Shown here in pieces: positions 6,430 to 16,055 of a DNA stretch of 39,824 bases. The DNA comes from Rhodospirillaceae bacterium. GTDB taxonomy: Bacteria; Pseudomonadota; Alphaproteobacteria; UBA8366. Each line of letters begins with the position of its first letter. The first letter of the stretch is position 1. The stretch is from the NCBI GenBank assembly GCA_002724395.1, contig PBOR01000043.1, positions 100,067 to 139,890 of the forward strand, given 5' to 3'. The notes under the pieces are model-generated. The model was given only the letters and a program-made list of their open reading frames with translations, did no database searches and was not told the DNA's origin. The translations under genes were made by a program, and so were the position numbers.

Positions 6430-7878
6430 TTGCCCGATTTTCGCCCAATCCTATTCATTTTAGGTGTCCTACTTTCGACGCTGGCCGGTGCAATGTGTCT
6501 GCCTGCTGTTGCGGACGCCGTCAGCGACAATAAAGACTGGCAGGTGTTCGCCGTTGCGGCGGGCTTCACAGCCTTTGTCGGCGGGCTCTTCATCTTTACG
6601 GCCCGCACACCCATTAACGGTATTAACGTTCGACAGGCCTTCTTATTAACCGCACTTGCCTGGATCATCATCCCCGCTTTTGGCGCACTTCCTATGGTTT
6701 TTGCAAATTTAGAGCTTTCTTATACGGACGCATTTTTCGAGGCTATGTCGGGGCTCACTACTACCGGTTCGACCGTCATCGTCGGCCTCGAGCAAGTACA
6801 GCCGGGAATTTTGCTATGGCGAGCATTGTTGCAGTGGTTGGGAGGCATTGGCATCATCGGCATGGCGATTGCTATCATGCCCCTTTTACAAGTAGGCGGC
6901 ATGCAACTATTTCGGATGGAATCGTCTGATAAGTCAGAGAAAATCCTACCGCGGGCAGCGCAACTAATCGCCTATATCGGCTTTATCTACCTGTTCTTCA
7001 CCATGCTGTGCGCCTTTTTCTATTGGCTCGCCGGCATGTCGGGCTTTGACGCTGTAGCACACGCCATGACCACTATCGCAACCGGCGGATTTTCGACCCA
7101 TGATTTGTCGGTTGGCTACTTCGACAATGCAAAAATTGAATTTATCGCCATCATTTTTATGTTATTCGGCAGCTTACCATTTGTCCTTTATCTGCGGGCC
7201 CTTCGCGGCAGTACAAATGCCTTTTTGCATGACAGCCAAGTTCGTTGGTTTCTAGCCATCGTCTTCTGCACTACTGGAGCGATCGCGGTCTATCTATGGA
7301 CTACGAAAGGAATGGCCCCGACTGATGCTTTGCAACATAGTGCGTTCAATGTTGTCTCGATTATTACCGGGACAGGTTATGCCACACAGGATTTCAGTGC
7401 ATGGGGACCATTTGCCCTAGTGATCTTTCTTTTTCTCATGTTCGTAGGTGGCTGCGCGGGATCTACTACGTGCGGCATCAAGGTTTTCCGCTTTCAAGTG
7501 CTCTATGCCACAGCCGTCACACAAATGCGCAAGCTTCTTCATCCACACGGAGTTTTCCTCGCTTACTATAATGGCAAACCTATTCCCGAAGATGTTAGTA
7601 GCTCCGTCATGAGTTTTTTCTTTTTGTATGCGGCCTCATTTACTGCATTAGCGATTGGACTTGGTCTCATTGGGTTAGATTTTTTAACAGCAGTTTCGGG
7701 CGCGGCAACGGCCATTTCAAATGTGGGGCCCGGGTTGGGCTCAACAATAGGTCCTTCGGGCGCATTCATCACCTTACCGGATTCAGCAAAATGGCTTTTG
7801 TCATTTGGCATGCTGCTAGGCCGCCTCGAACTCTTCACCATTTTTGTATTGCTAGCCCCGTCCTTCTGGCGCAATTAG
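6430..7878 (+). CDS. trkH: TrkH-type potassium channel subunit
   Basis: 482 residues with about ten membrane helices. This is the pore-forming subunit of Trk/Ktr potassium uptake in the inner membrane, normally gated by the cytosolic TrkA. The four pore loops with selectivity glycines can be read as SGLTTTGSTVI, TTIATGGFSTHD, SIITGTGYATQD and AISNVGPGLGST. The start is TTG at 6430 (MPDFRPILF), preceded by AGCGGGGAAC. The first ATG would cut into the first membrane helix. No trkA is present in the window. The stop overlaps that of the convergent lipoprotein gene by three bases, so no terminator separates them. Confidence 0.94.
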   Translation: MPDFRPILFILGVLLSTLAGAMCLPAVADAVSDNKDWQVFAVAAGFTAFVGGLFIFTARTPINGINVRQAFLLTALAWIIIPAFGALPMVFANLELSYTDAFFEAMSGLTTTGSTVIVGLEQVQPGILLWRALLQWLGGIGIIGMAIAIMPLLQVGGMQLFRMESSDKSEKILPRAAQLIAYIGFIYLFFTMLCAFFYWLAGMSGFDAVAHAMTTIATGGFSTHDLSVGYFDNAKIEFIAIIFMLFGSLPFVLYLRALRGSTNAFLHDSQVRWFLAIVFCTTGAIAVYLWTTKGMAPTDALQHSAFNVVSIITGTGYATQDFSAWGPFALVIFLFLMFVGGCAGSTTCGIKVFRFQVLYATAVTQMRKLLHPHGVFLAYYNGKPIPEDVSSSVMSFFFLYAASFTALAIGLGLIGLDFLTAVSGAATAISNVGPGLGSTIGPSGAFITLPDSAKWLLSFGMLLGRLELFTIFVLLAPSFWRN

Positions 7879-8471
7879 GGTGTCTCCTTCAAAAAGGCCT
7901 TCAAATGCCGTGATATTTGTGACTCAAGCGTTTTGTCGAGTTCATTCACCATTGCTTCAGTCATATCATACCATTTGCGCTCACGTTCCGCTAATGTTGC
8001 ATCTTCACTGATTGTTCGGCTGGCCCGGACAACAGCTCGCGCGGCCGCCGTCCCCCTTGCAATGCCGCCAAAAACTTCCACCCGGACCGATAGGGTACCG
8101 TCATACCGTTCGCCTTGATCGGTCGTAAACACGCCCTTTATGCCTTTGGTTTTCTTCAGCTTTGTTTCCACAACGCTAGCTTGCATAATTATAAACCTCG
8201 CCATGCCAGTGTGTCCCACAGCTTTAAACCTTTGTTTTGCCCAGCTTTGGGTCGCATATTGCAAATTTAAAGGCATCTCATGGTCTACGTTAGACAATCT
8301 CAACGGCGGTTTATGGTTTTTATGAATCTCGATCTGCGCGACATCTAATAATATCGGCGTAACTCCAGTAAATGATATAACCGGCAGCGGCTTTTGCACT
8401 GGCAGCGTCTCACAACCAATTAGAAAAATAGAAGCCATAATAAATACACAAAATTGATAAAGACTTTTCAT
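7875..8471 (-). CDS. Lipoprotein, unknown function
   Basis: 198 residues from the ATG at 8471. This start is chosen because it gives a lipoprotein signal, MKSLYQFCVFIMASIFLIGC, with lipobox LIGC and the modified Cys at residue 20. The frame is open further upstream into hslO, but that part lacks sense as protein. The mature protein has a beta-rich half (IEIHKNHKPPLRL, GTLSVRVEVFGG) and a helical, charged C-terminus (ERERKWYDMTEAMVNELDKTLESQI). It resembles small outer-membrane lipoproteins of alphaproteobacteria (similar in outline to DUF330/ABC-type accessory lipoproteins), but I cannot name a family. It lies 49 nt downstream of hslO on the same strand and may be the last gene of the arg-hslO operon. 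Confidence 0.75.
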   Translation of the reverse strand: MKSLYQFCVFIMASIFLIGCETLPVQKPLPVISFTGVTPILLDVAQIEIHKNHKPPLRLSNVDHEMPLNLQYATQSWAKQRFKAVGHTGMARFIIMQASVVETKLKKTKGIKGVFTTDQGERYDGTLSVRVEVFGGIARGTAAARAVVRASRTISEDATLAERERKWYDMTEAMVNELDKTLESQISRHLKAFLKETP

Positions 8472-8520
8472 TCGAACAAGTAGCCCCAAGCCGATTAAGC
8501 GCAAAATTTGCACCACTAGT

Positions 8521-9438
8521 TTATATACTCCGCATCGTAGCGAGGTCGATTTCATCGAAAGACATACTGCGGTTGCAAAATTCGCATGTAACCAAAATGT
8601 GGCCATCCTCCTTCATAGCCTCTATATCTTCATCCGATAAGCTCGCCAGAACCACACCCACTCTTTTTCTGGAGCAACGGCATTCGGCACGAGCCTGCTT
8701 TGCGTCAAAGACACGCACATTATCACCATTAAAGAGGTTAAATAATAAATCGTAAGGTGAGGTGTTATGCTCTACCAACTGTGACAGATCACAATACGCA
8801 ATCGACTCCATAGCAGTTTGCCATACGGCATCCATCCTGGGTGCATCGATCGCTTTCTCATCCCCAGGCAACCTTTGTAACATCAGACCGCCAGCGCACC
8901 ACGGTTCATCATCACCTCCGGCAACTGTGACCTTCACCGCCGCCTGAAATTGCTGTGACTGACGGAAATAATGATGAACGCATTCCTCCAGTGTTTCTCC
9001 GTTTAATTCTACAATTCCTTGATACCGGTCCGTATCATCGCCTTGGTCCACGGTAAAAGCGAGATGGCCTTTACCCAAAAGGTCACTTAACGCAGAGGCC
9101 GAAGAGCTATTATCCGGGATATCGCCGTCTACTTTTGCGTAGCCACGGAGCGCACCGCTGTCGGTCGCATCGCATACCAGCAAGCCAACAGGGCCGTCAC
9201 CTTTAGTTTGCATAGTAAACACGCCTTCGAACTTCAAAGCCGCTGACAATAGCGCCGTCAGCGTTAAGGCTTCACCTAATAAGCGCGCAACCGGCTTTGG
9301 GTAATCATGCTGGCGAAGTATTTGATTCATAGTGTCGGCCAGCCCAACCATTCGCCCATGCAGGTCTGATTCATCAAGGATGAACGGCAGAATGAAATCT
9401 TCGTCGGGTACGACTGCCCCGTCGGCTAAGACATGCAC
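8521..9438 (-). CDS. hslO: Hsp33 redox-regulated chaperone
   Basis: 305 residues. Hsp33 is a cytosolic holdase that is activated when its zinc-bound cysteines are oxidised. The C-terminal redox switch is intact: CRC at residues 253-255 and CEFC at 285-288 (CxC...CxxC). The N-terminal domain carries the usual [33 protein letters not shown]. The start overlaps the end of argF by 13 nt, as in many alphaproteobacteria where argD-argF-hslO form one operon. The role follows from the family and no residue is missing. Confidence 0.95.
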   Translation of the reverse strand: MHVLADGAVVPDEDFILPFILDESDLHGRMVGLADTMNQILRQHDYPKPVARLLGEALTLTALLSAALKFEGVFTMQTKGDGPVGLLVCDATDSGALRGYAKVDGDIPDNSSSASALSDLLGKGHLAFTVDQGDDTDRYQGIVELNGETLEECVHHYFRQSQQFQAAVKVTVAGGDDEPWCAGGLMLQRLPGDEKAIDAPRMDAVWQTAMESIAYCDLSQLVEHNTSPYDLLFNLFNGDNVRVFDAKQARAECRCSRKRVGVVLASLSDEDIEAMKEDGHILVTCEFCNRSMSFDEIDLATMRSI

Positions 9439-10349
9439 CAGGCAAGCACACCTTTCTGAGCATGAAGGCGATTTTCAGCCTCATCCCACACAGCAGATTG
9501 TGGCCCATCAATAATTTCTGCTGTAACCTCTTCCTCACGGTGGGCCGGCAGGCAATGCATGAAGATTGCGTCTTCATTAGCGCGGGACATAATCCGCCGA
9601 TTAACTTGGTAGGGCTGTAACAAATTATGGCGCTGCCGCTTGTCTCGGTCTCCCATCGACACCCAGACATCGGTTACGATGCAATCAGCGCCATTAACCG
9701 CTTCGTCTGGGTCTTCCATTAGCGTCACGTCACCGCCCTCGCTATTAGCCCATTCTATCAATTCCGCTTTCGGCTGCAACGAATCAGGACATGCCAACCT
9801 CAACGGAAACCTCAATTTCACCGCTGCCTGAATCCAACTGGCGGCGACATTATTGCCATCTCCCAGCCATGCCACGGGGCGCCCGGTAATTAGGCCTTTT
9901 CGTTCTTCAAAAGTCATAATATCTGCCATGATCTGGCATGGGTGAGTGAGATCCGTCAGGCCATTAATGACCGGTACCGTTGCATGCTGCGCAAGTTGAT
10001 GCAGATTTTCTGAGGATTTCGTTCGCAGCATAATGCCATCCACATAACGCGACAGCACACGTGCGGTATCCGCAATAGTCTCGCCGCGACCCAATTGGCT
10101 TTCTGATTCGCTCAAAAGTACAACATCACCGCCAAGTTGGCTCATCCCCACTTCAAAACTAACACGTGTTCGTGTGGAAGGTTGCTCAAATACCATAGCC
10201 AAAGTTTTACCTTTTAGTGGCAATCGCCTGCGCACCCCTCCCCTCTTAAAGGCATGCCCAAGCCGAAGCAGACGCCGCAGGGTTTTTTCGTCGAACCGGT
10301 CGATATCGAGAAAGTGTTTTGGACCGGCCTTCTTTTTTTTTCTAATCAT
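9426..10349 (-). CDS. argF: Ornithine carbamoyltransferase
   Basis: 307 residues. It forms citrulline from ornithine and carbamoyl phosphate in arginine synthesis. The carbamoyl-phosphate loop STRTR is at residues 58-62, HPCQ at 136-139, and the ornithine-side motif HCLPAHR at 265-271. [10 protein letters not shown] (163-172) is also conserved. The N-terminus is unusually basic ([15 protein letters not shown]). The gene overlaps argD upstream by 8 nt and hslO downstream by 13 nt, so the three are co-translated. It is the biosynthetic type by context (argD adjacent, no arcA/arcC). Confidence 0.96.
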   Translation of the reverse strand: MIRKKKKAGPKHFLDIDRFDEKTLRRLLRLGHAFKRGGVRRRLPLKGKTLAMVFEQPSTRTRVSFEVGMSQLGGDVVLLSESESQLGRGETIADTARVLSRYVDGIMLRTKSSENLHQLAQHATVPVINGLTDLTHPCQIMADIMTFEERKGLITGRPVAWLGDGNNVAASWIQAAVKLRFPLRLACPDSLQPKAELIEWANSEGGDVTLMEDPDEAVNGADCIVTDVWVSMGDRDKRQRHNLLQPYQVNRRIMSRANEDAIFMHCLPAHREEEVTAEIIDGPQSAVWDEAENRLHAQKGVLAWCMS

Positions 10350-11535
10350 TGACCAGTGCCCCCCGTTCCGCGACTTTATTTAGTATTTCAATGGCTTCCT
10401 CAACATGATGTTCTTCTATAATCAGCGGCGGTACTAACCGGAGCACATTTTCTCCAGCTACAACCGTCAACAAACCCTCCTCTTGGGCCATAGACATCAG
10501 GTCTAGATTGAGTGAAATACATTCTATCCCTAACATCAAACCCGCACCACGCACTGACTTAAAAACAGTCGGATGCCGTCCGCATAATTCCTCAAGCTGC
10601 TGTCGTAGAACTTCACTAACAGCACTCACGTTAGCCAAAAATCCATCCTCTAGTATTGTTTCCAGGACGGCATCGGCAACCGTTGTCGCCAAATGATTAC
10701 CACCGAATGTCGAGCCGTGAGTGCCTGGCGTCATACCCTTAGCAGCTTCAGTCGTCGCTAACACTGCTCCGATAGGGAATCCGCTACCAAGACCTTTTGC
10801 AATTGACATTACATCCGGCACCGCATCAGTCCACTCATAGGCCCATAATTTGCCAGTTCGACCCACTCCGGTTTGCACCTCGTCATAGAAAACCAGCAAC
10901 CCAAATTCATCTGCTACCGCACGCACATCTTTTAAAAACCCTGGATTTGCAGGCCGAATGCCTCCTTCTCCTTGAATCGGCTCAACCAATATCGCAGCTG
11001 TTTCTTCCGTTATTGCAGCTCGCAACGCGTTTGTATTGCCGAACGGCAAATTATCGAAACCATCAGAAGCGGGGCCAAAACCATCAAGATGGTTTCCATT
11101 TTTAGCCGCAGCCAAAGTCGCCAATGTCCGACCATGAAACGAACCATCGAACGATAGGATACGCCACCTTTCTGGATGCCCATTTGCGCTATGAAACTTG
11201 CGGCAAATTTTGATACCACCCTCCACTGCTTCGGCGCCTGAATTACAGAAAAAGGCCATATCCGCAAAAGAATTAGCCACCAGCCGCTCTGCAAGTCGCT
11301 CCTGCGCGGGAATTCTATATAAATTAGACGTATGCCATACACGGCTAGCCTGCTGGCTCAATACTTCCACCAAACGAGGGTGGCAGTGTCCGAGCGCATC
11401 CACTGCGATACCAGCACAAAAATCCAAATATCGTTTTCCGTCGGCCGCAATAAGATAAGCGCCTTCGCCGCGTACGAAAGCGATATCTGCACGGCCATAC
11501 GTGGGCATTACCGCCGTTGACATCTTTCCATCCAT
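10342..11535 (-). CDS. argD: Acetylornithine aminotransferase
   Basis: 397 residues, a class III PLP-dependent aminotransferase. It converts N-acetylglutamate semialdehyde to N-acetylornithine and may also act in lysine synthesis. The PLP lysine is Lys247 in [27 protein letters not shown] and [14 protein letters not shown] are the cofactor loops. The first ATG is at 11535, but the fifth codon (11523, [14 protein letters not shown]) fits family N-termini better and has GGAAAG just before it, so 393 residues is equally likely. It is the first gene of argD-argF-hslO, behind a promoter at 11576-11604 and an inverted repeat at 11549-11567. Confidence 0.95.
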   Translation of the reverse strand: MDGKMSTAVMPTYGRADIAFVRGEGAYLIAADGKRYLDFCAGIAVDALGHCHPRLVEVLSQQASRVWHTSNLYRIPAQERLAERLVANSFADMAFFCNSGAEAVEGGIKICRKFHSANGHPERWRILSFDGSFHGRTLATLAAAKNGNHLDGFGPASDGFDNLPFGNTNALRAAITEETAAILVEPIQGEGGIRPANPGFLKDVRAVADEFGLLVFYDEVQTGVGRTGKLWAYEWTDAVPDVMSIAKGLGSGFPIGAVLATTEAAKGMTPGTHGSTFGGNHLATTVADAVLETILEDGFLANVSAVSEVLRQQLEELCGRHPTVFKSVRGAGLMLGIECISLNLDLMSMAQEEGLLTVVAGENVLRLVPPLIIEEHHVEEAIEILNKVAERGALVND

Positions 11536-11548
11536 ATAATCGTTATTT

Positions 11549-11567
11549 TCTTAAGCTCGCCTTAAGA
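11549..11567 (-). promoter_or_regulatory. Inverted repeat in the argD leader, possible operator
   Basis: TCTTAAG-N5-CTTAAGA is a perfect 7-bp inverted repeat with a 5-nt spacer. It lies directly after the predicted transcription start of argD and 14 nt before the first ATG. It could be an operator or a short leader hairpin. It does not look like a typical ARG box, so the regulator is unknown. Confidence 0.45.
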
Positions 11568-11575
11568 AGCCGGGG

Positions 11576-11604
11576 AGTATCTGTATTCAGACAGGTACTG
11601 TCAA
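11576..11604 (-). promoter_or_regulatory. Promoter of the argD-argF-hslO operon
   Basis: On the minus strand, TTGACA (11599-11604) and GATACT (11576-11581) lie exactly 17 nt apart. The -35 is perfect and the -10 matches four of six positions. Transcription would begin near 11569, giving a leader of about 35 nt that contains the inverted repeat. Confidence 0.6.
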
Positions 11605-11668
11605 CTTATCCGGTAGCACCTTGACTTGCGACAAGGAACCGAAATCAAGCCTTAAGCCATGCCAAACC

Positions 11669-12469
11669 TCACGCTTTGAGCTTATAGCCGCTCGACAGCA
11701 TACGCGCTGTGCCCACCCATAATATCGCGTTGACCACTACCAAAACACCTGCCCCCAACCAAAACGATGTGTCCGCACGATCTATAAACCCGTAACGAAA
11801 GCCATCAATCATATAAAAGAGAGGATTAAAAAGAGCGATTGTTTGAAACGTCTCTGGCAAACGCTCAATAGAATAAAAAGTGCCGGAAAGAAACGACATC
11901 GGCGTGACGATGAAATTCGTAATCGCTGCAATATGATCGAACTTTTCTGCCCATAATCCGGCGATTATGCCTAACATCGACATCATTAAAGATGCTGCTA
12001 AGGTAAAAAATATCACTACCCAAAGATGGTGGATGGTTATTGGCACGAAAAAATACATTGCCATTAGCGTGACAATGCCAACCATCACGCCGCGTGTCAG
12101 GCCTGAGGCTACATAAGCAAGCATCAACTCTGCGGGGCCAATGGGCGGCATCAGCACATCTACGATATTTCCTTGAATTTTAGCGATCAAGATTGAGGAC
12201 GAGGTGTTTGCAAACCCATTCTGAGCAATCATCATCATTATGAGGCCGGGCGTCAGAAATTCTAGAAACGGAACGCCTCCGATGACTTGTACAGCTCGGC
12301 CTAAAGCCAAATTGAAAATCGCTAAAAACAATAGCGAGGTAATCACCGGTGCTAAAAGGGTCTGCGTATAGACCTTCAAAAAGCGCCGCACCTCTTTGGT
12401 ATAAAGTGTCCAGAGGCCACGCCAATTTATTGCACCGAATGTTCTGGGGTCTAGATAACGCTGGGACAA
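11669..12469 (-). CDS. ABC-2 type transporter permease
   Basis: 266 residues with six membrane helices and the ABC-2 pattern of YadH/NodJ-type exporters: KEVRRFLKVYTQTLLAPVITSLLFLAIF at the front, and PMSFLSGTFYSIERLPETFQTIALFNPLFYMIDGFRYGF near the end. It would form the membrane channel with a separate ATPase (a YadG-like partner normally lies next to it). Neither neighbour encodes an ATPase, so the partner must be elsewhere. The substrate is unknown. The ORF begins at ATG 12469, just behind AAAGAGGTGAAGCTGTATTTTGTCCC, with a good AGAGGTG site. It is separated from argD by 133 nt and shares its strand. Confidence 0.85.
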   Translation of the reverse strand: MSQRYLDPRTFGAINWRGLWTLYTKEVRRFLKVYTQTLLAPVITSLLFLAIFNLALGRAVQVIGGVPFLEFLTPGLIMMMIAQNGFANTSSSILIAKIQGNIVDVLMPPIGPAELMLAYVASGLTRGVMVGIVTLMAMYFFVPITIHHLWVVIFFTLAASLMMSMLGIIAGLWAEKFDHIAAITNFIVTPMSFLSGTFYSIERLPETFQTIALFNPLFYMIDGFRYGFIDRADTSFWLGAGVLVVVNAILWVGTARMLSSGYKLKA

Positions 12470-12742
12470 AATACAGCTTCACCTCTTTAAATATCACTTC
12501 CGCAGGATCGCGGCAGGACTTTATGACAAATAGAAAAGGCGCTGCCTACTAATTCCCAATTAAAAGAGGCAACACCTTTGCTGCACCGCTAGAAGTCTTG
12601 ATTGCTTCCTTTTGGAAGTGCAGGGTGGGCGCGTAATTAATATTCGTTAAAATCATAATGCTATCATACGTGACCAAATTTCGTGTTACCCATTAAAAGC
12701 TGTTTATTTGCTTAGGTCTAACAAGGCAGGGTTCTCATTAGG

Positions 12743-13324
12743 ATGAACCAGAATACGCAAAGAAAGCAAAAAAAGCCGAGGAAAGCGACACAAAAGTCGC
12801 TAGAAAACGCAGCGCTATACTATTTGCAACGCTACGCTACTTCCTCCGAAAATTTACGCCGCGTCTTAATGCGAAGGGTTGCCCGATCTGCCCATGCTCA
12901 TGACACAGACCTAGAAGAAGGCGCAAAACTGGTGGATGATTTGGTTCAGCGCTACAAGGATGCAAAATTGGTGGACGATGCAGCCTATGCCAGCATGAGG
13001 GTGGCTTCATTGCGCCGCCGCGGCGGCTCTGCGCGTGCCATTAGAGCAAACTTGCTAGCAAAAGGCGTTTCCAATGATCACATAGACCAAGCACTAGCAA
13101 ACGATGCCGAAGAAACACCTATGGCTGAGTTAATTGCCGCCTGCGCCTATGCCCGGCGGCGACGGCTCGGACCGTGGCGCGAGAAAGACCGTGAGGAACG
13201 CCAAGAACGTGACTTAGGCATGCTCGCCAGAAAAGGGTTCTCCCTCGACACTGTCCGCCAAGTCATCGATGCAAATAGCGTCGATGATCTTGAAGAGCGC
13301 ATAGCACTGGGACCCAACGGCTAG
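12743..13324 (+). CDS. recX: RecX family regulatory protein
   Basis: 193 residues. RecX binds RecA filaments and limits their activity. The protein shows the tandem three-helix repeats of the family: ALYYLQRYATSSENLRRVLMRR, then LVDDLVQRYKDAKLVDDAAYASMRVASLRRRGGSARAIRANL, then a third repeat after GPWREK (MLARKGFSLDTVRQVI). The very basic N-terminus (QNTQRKQKKPRKATQKS) is a common alphaproteobacterial extension. It is not next to recA here. It stands alone between divergent and convergent neighbours, ending 13 nt from the methyltransferase on the other strand. Confidence 0.88.
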   Translation: MNQNTQRKQKKPRKATQKSLENAALYYLQRYATSSENLRRVLMRRVARSAHAHDTDLEEGAKLVDDLVQRYKDAKLVDDAAYASMRVASLRRRGGSARAIRANLLAKGVSNDHIDQALANDAEETPMAELIAACAYARRRRLGPWREKDREERQERDLGMLARKGFSLDTVRQVIDANSVDDLEERIALGPNG

Positions 13325-13337
13325 CCCTCTACTAATG

Positions 13338-14081
13338 TTAACCGGCTTTGCGATGCCGCGCCCCTCCCGAAAGTGCTACCAGAGGACGTTTCCGGACCGA
13401 ACGCTGCACAGGCACGGCGGTGCCCGCATAAATTTGCTTTGAGGCTTCGACAATGAGCACACCGGATACCGCCTGAGCCCACTGGCTCCCTATTTTCTCG
13501 ACAGCCGGTGCGGAGCGCATCAACAACCTCGATCGGATAGGCGGGACATAAAGCGCGTGTTCGATCGCCGTCGGGGTAAAAAAACAATCGCGTAATAATT
13601 TGCGTAGCTGACCAGCACTATATGGATGGCCGTGCCCAAATGGAGACCTCTGCTCGAAACGAGACCACAAACCACGCCGGTTCGGCACCACAGCGATTAT
13701 TCGGCCACCATCCGCCAAAACCCGCCATACCTCGCGCAGCATAACCCGTAAATTTTCGCTGCATTCTAACCCATGGACAATTAGCAAACGATCGATTGAT
13801 CGATCCGGAAAGGGTAATTCCCCATCATCGGAGAGGGCTACTCTACCTGGCTCCCGTTCCGGCCAGTGGAACACACCTTGGGTGGAGGGCATAATTGCCA
13901 AAACAACATTTGCCTCATTTTGGAACGGTTGCAGATAAGGGGTCGAATAGCCAAGTCCTAAAACGGTCATACCTGAGAGATTTGACCACAACCTCCTTAT
14001 ACGGCTCCTAATAAGCCTTCGCCCCATCTGGCCCATGGGAGTCGAGTAAAATTCGCGAAGATCAATGATATCGTTATACAT
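13338..14081 (-). CDS. Class I SAM-dependent methyltransferase
   Basis: 247 residues. The Rossmann-type SAM site reads MTVLGLGYSTPYL (residues 38-50). Motif II/III follow as LPFPDRSIDRLLIVHGLECSENLRVMLREVWRVLADGGRIIAVVPNRRGLWSRFE. The post-core part (PYSAGQLRKLLRDCFFTPTAIEHALYVPP) is typical of a group common in alphaproteobacteria next to glyoxalase II. Here gloB is absent. The substrate is unknown. The motif I sequence (GLGYSTPY) is less glycine-rich than in proven enzymes, so activity is likely but not certain. Confidence 0.85.
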   Translation of the reverse strand: MYNDIIDLREFYSTPMGQMGRRLIRSRIRRLWSNLSGMTVLGLGYSTPYLQPFQNEANVVLAIMPSTQGVFHWPEREPGRVALSDDGELPFPDRSIDRLLIVHGLECSENLRVMLREVWRVLADGGRIIAVVPNRRGLWSRFEQRSPFGHGHPYSAGQLRKLLRDCFFTPTAIEHALYVPPIRSRLLMRSAPAVEKIGSQWAQAVSGVLIVEASKQIYAGTAVPVQRSVRKRPLVALSGGARHRKAG

Positions 14082-14166
14082 AGATAATAATTTACCACAG
14101 CATAGGTGCTAACGCTTCCGCGGATATGCTATAGCACCTTCAAACATATTCTGGGAGGGAAGCAAC

Positions 14167-14802
14167 ATGCCGGTTCTTCGCGTAACACCGCGATCACCAT
14201 TTGCACGAAAATGTCTAATTTTAGCACATGAAAAAGGCATTCTAGATCAAATAAAACTACAAGTGACTGATTTATATGGCAAAAATCAAGATATCGATAA
14301 TGACAATCCTCTTCGGAAAGTGCCCGCGCTGCGCTTGGATGACGGGATAACCTTGTTCGATTCACCGGTGATTTGCGAATATCTCGATTGCCTCGATGGA
14401 AAACCACAATTTCATCCACAAGAGGGCACGGAACGCTTTCACGCGCTGCGCCTTCAAGCTCTTGGCGATGCACTAACCGAAGCGCCACAATCTCATTACA
14501 AAGAAGCTGCGCGGCCAAATAAATATAAACTCTCGGAAATGATAGATAAGTATGACGCAGCCATAGACCGGATAATGGGCTGGCTCGAGAAACACTCTGA
14601 GTTAATCAGCGGCCCCCTTACGATCGGCGGTATTGCGGTGACCTGTGGTCTTGGATATGTGAACGAACGTCGCCCAGGCTGGAATTGGGAAAAAGATCTG
14701 CCAAATTTAGGAGCGTGGTATAAGGCCATTGGCGAGCGCCAGTCCTTTATCGATACCACCAAAGAAGCCAATGCAGAGCGACTGGGGGTCCCCGTACCAT
14801 GA
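14167..14802 (+). CDS. Glutathione S-transferase family protein (first of a tandem pair)
   Basis: 211 residues with a thioredoxin-fold N-terminal domain (MPVLRVTPRSPFARKCLILAHEKG; VPALRLDDGITLFDSPVICEYLD, which supplies the glutathione gamma-Glu contact DSPVICEYLD) and a helical C-terminal domain from about residue 85. The catalytic Ser/Cys position is probably Ser10 in TPRSPFARK. It overlaps the next GST by 4 nt (ATGA), so both are translated together. The substrate is unknown. The preceding AGGGAAGCAAC is a reasonable ribosome site. The pair may handle electrophiles or aromatic intermediates. Confidence 0.88.
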   Translation: MPVLRVTPRSPFARKCLILAHEKGILDQIKLQVTDLYGKNQDIDNDNPLRKVPALRLDDGITLFDSPVICEYLDCLDGKPQFHPQEGTERFHALRLQALGDALTEAPQSHYKEAARPNKYKLSEMIDKYDAAIDRIMGWLEKHSELISGPLTIGGIAVTCGLGYVNERRPGWNWEKDLPNLGAWYKAIGERQSFIDTTKEANAERLGVPVP

Positions 14803-15404
14803 AACTTTTCTATTCAGCGGCATCACCCTTCGTCCGCAAAGCACGTATCGTCTCCATTGAAAAAGGTATAGACGATCAAATCGAACTGTTTACAAGCGAA
14901 CGGGGAAAACGCCTTGATGAGTTAGGCCCTGATAATCCCATTCTCAAAGTCCCGACCCTGATTGACGATGTCGGCGAAGCTTGGTTCGACTCGCCGGTCA
15001 TTTGTGAATATCTAGATTCGCTCGTGCCCGAGCCGAAGCTTTTTCCTAAAGATGGCATGACACGATGGCAGGCCCTTCGGATACAGGCCATTGGTGATGG
15101 CGGTATGGATGACGCGGTAAAGCTCGCCTATGAAGCCGCACGAAAGCCCGGTGGCCGCTCGCCCTATTGGTTAGGGCGTTGGCGCCAAGCGGTAGATGGA
15201 GCATTGAATACGCTCAACACAGAAGCTATCTCACTGTCCGAAAGACTTTCCATAGGACCTATTGCGGTGGGATGTTTTCTTGGTTTTCTTGATCAGTCGC
15301 GCGTTGTTGGTGATTGGCGAGCTTATCGGGAGGATTTAGCGCTCTGGTACGAAGATTTTGCTGCACGGCCGTCCATGCAGGAGACCGCCTTAAAAAGGAA
15401 ATAA
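14799..15404 (+). CDS. Glutathione S-transferase family protein (second of a tandem pair)
   Basis: 201 residues. MKLFYSAASPFVRKARIVSIEKG is the classic YS-x2-SPFVRK start of beta/zeta-like GSTs, with Ser9 the likely glutathione-activating residue. VPTLIDDVGEAWFDSPVICEYLDSL gives the glutathione-binding turn. The C-terminal helical domain starts near residue 85. It is a diverged paralogue of the upstream gene: both share the SPF(V/A)RK and FDSPVICEYLD motifs. It ends 4 nt before the convergent Nudix gene. Confidence 0.9.
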   Translation: MKLFYSAASPFVRKARIVSIEKGIDDQIELFTSERGKRLDELGPDNPILKVPTLIDDVGEAWFDSPVICEYLDSLVPEPKLFPKDGMTRWQALRIQAIGDGGMDDAVKLAYEAARKPGGRSPYWLGRWRQAVDGALNTLNTEAISLSERLSIGPIAVGCFLGFLDQSRVVGDWRAYREDLALWYEDFAARPSMQETALKRK

Positions 15405-15407
15405 AAA

Positions 15408-15836
15408 TCACGGCATCAATGCTTTGCTTTGTTTGATTATGCGCAAGGTTTGCCCCCAGCGAATAATAGCTTCCGCTTCATCAAGGTCGACCCAACGGCA
15501 TTCTGCCGCATCATCACCTGCCCTTAAATCGCCAGATTTCCAAATGGCAGCATAATCAATAAGGGAATAATGAAATTGGACGCGGCCATCATCATCTTGA
15601 CGAATGGAATCAACAACATCGATTAAGCCCATAACCTTAATGTTGATTCCTGTTTCTTCCTTAACCTCACGACAAGCAGCCTCTTGCAGCGTTTCCCCCA
15701 GCTCCTGACCGCCGCCAGGAATACTCCAATGACCGCGGCGGGGCGCCTGGCCACGCTTCACCAGCAATACCTTACCGTCCCTCCAAACAACAACGCCAAC
15801 ACCCACAAAAGGTCGATCCGGATACTCCCGCAACAT
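15408..15836 (-). CDS. Nudix hydrolase
   Basis: 142 residues from the ATG at 15836. This start is preferred over one nine codons earlier because AGAAAGGAGACCGTT lies directly before it. The Nudix box is complete: GGGQELGETLQEAACREVKEETG, including the metal-binding REVKEE. The N-terminal strand RPFVGVGVVVWRDGKVLLVKRGQAPRRGHWSIPGG resembles the ADP-ribose pyrophosphatase or MutT-like group. The substrate is a nucleoside diphosphate derivative, not further defined. It lies on the opposite strand to its neighbours: convergent with the GST pair and divergent from the selenoprotein candidate. Confidence 0.92.
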   Translation of the reverse strand: MLREYPDRPFVGVGVVVWRDGKVLLVKRGQAPRRGHWSIPGGGQELGETLQEAACREVKEETGINIKVMGLIDVVDSIRQDDDGRVQFHYSLIDYAAIWKSGDLRAGDDAAECRWVDLDEAEAIIRWGQTLRIIKQSKALMP

Positions 15837-16055
15837 AACGGTCTCCTTTCTGAACAACTCCACAAAACAAATTTGCCTCGCAAAAGTTCGAAGCTTGCAG
15901 GTTTTAGCGTGATTGCACCCGGAGCATCAATTTGTTGAATTGAAGATTGCAATTTGGCACTGTGATTCATGATCCTGGTTTATTAATAAATACTGAATTG
16001 AGGAAGCGACGGTATTCAAAAAGCAATGCGCGCAGAATCATTGAAACAAGGAGTA

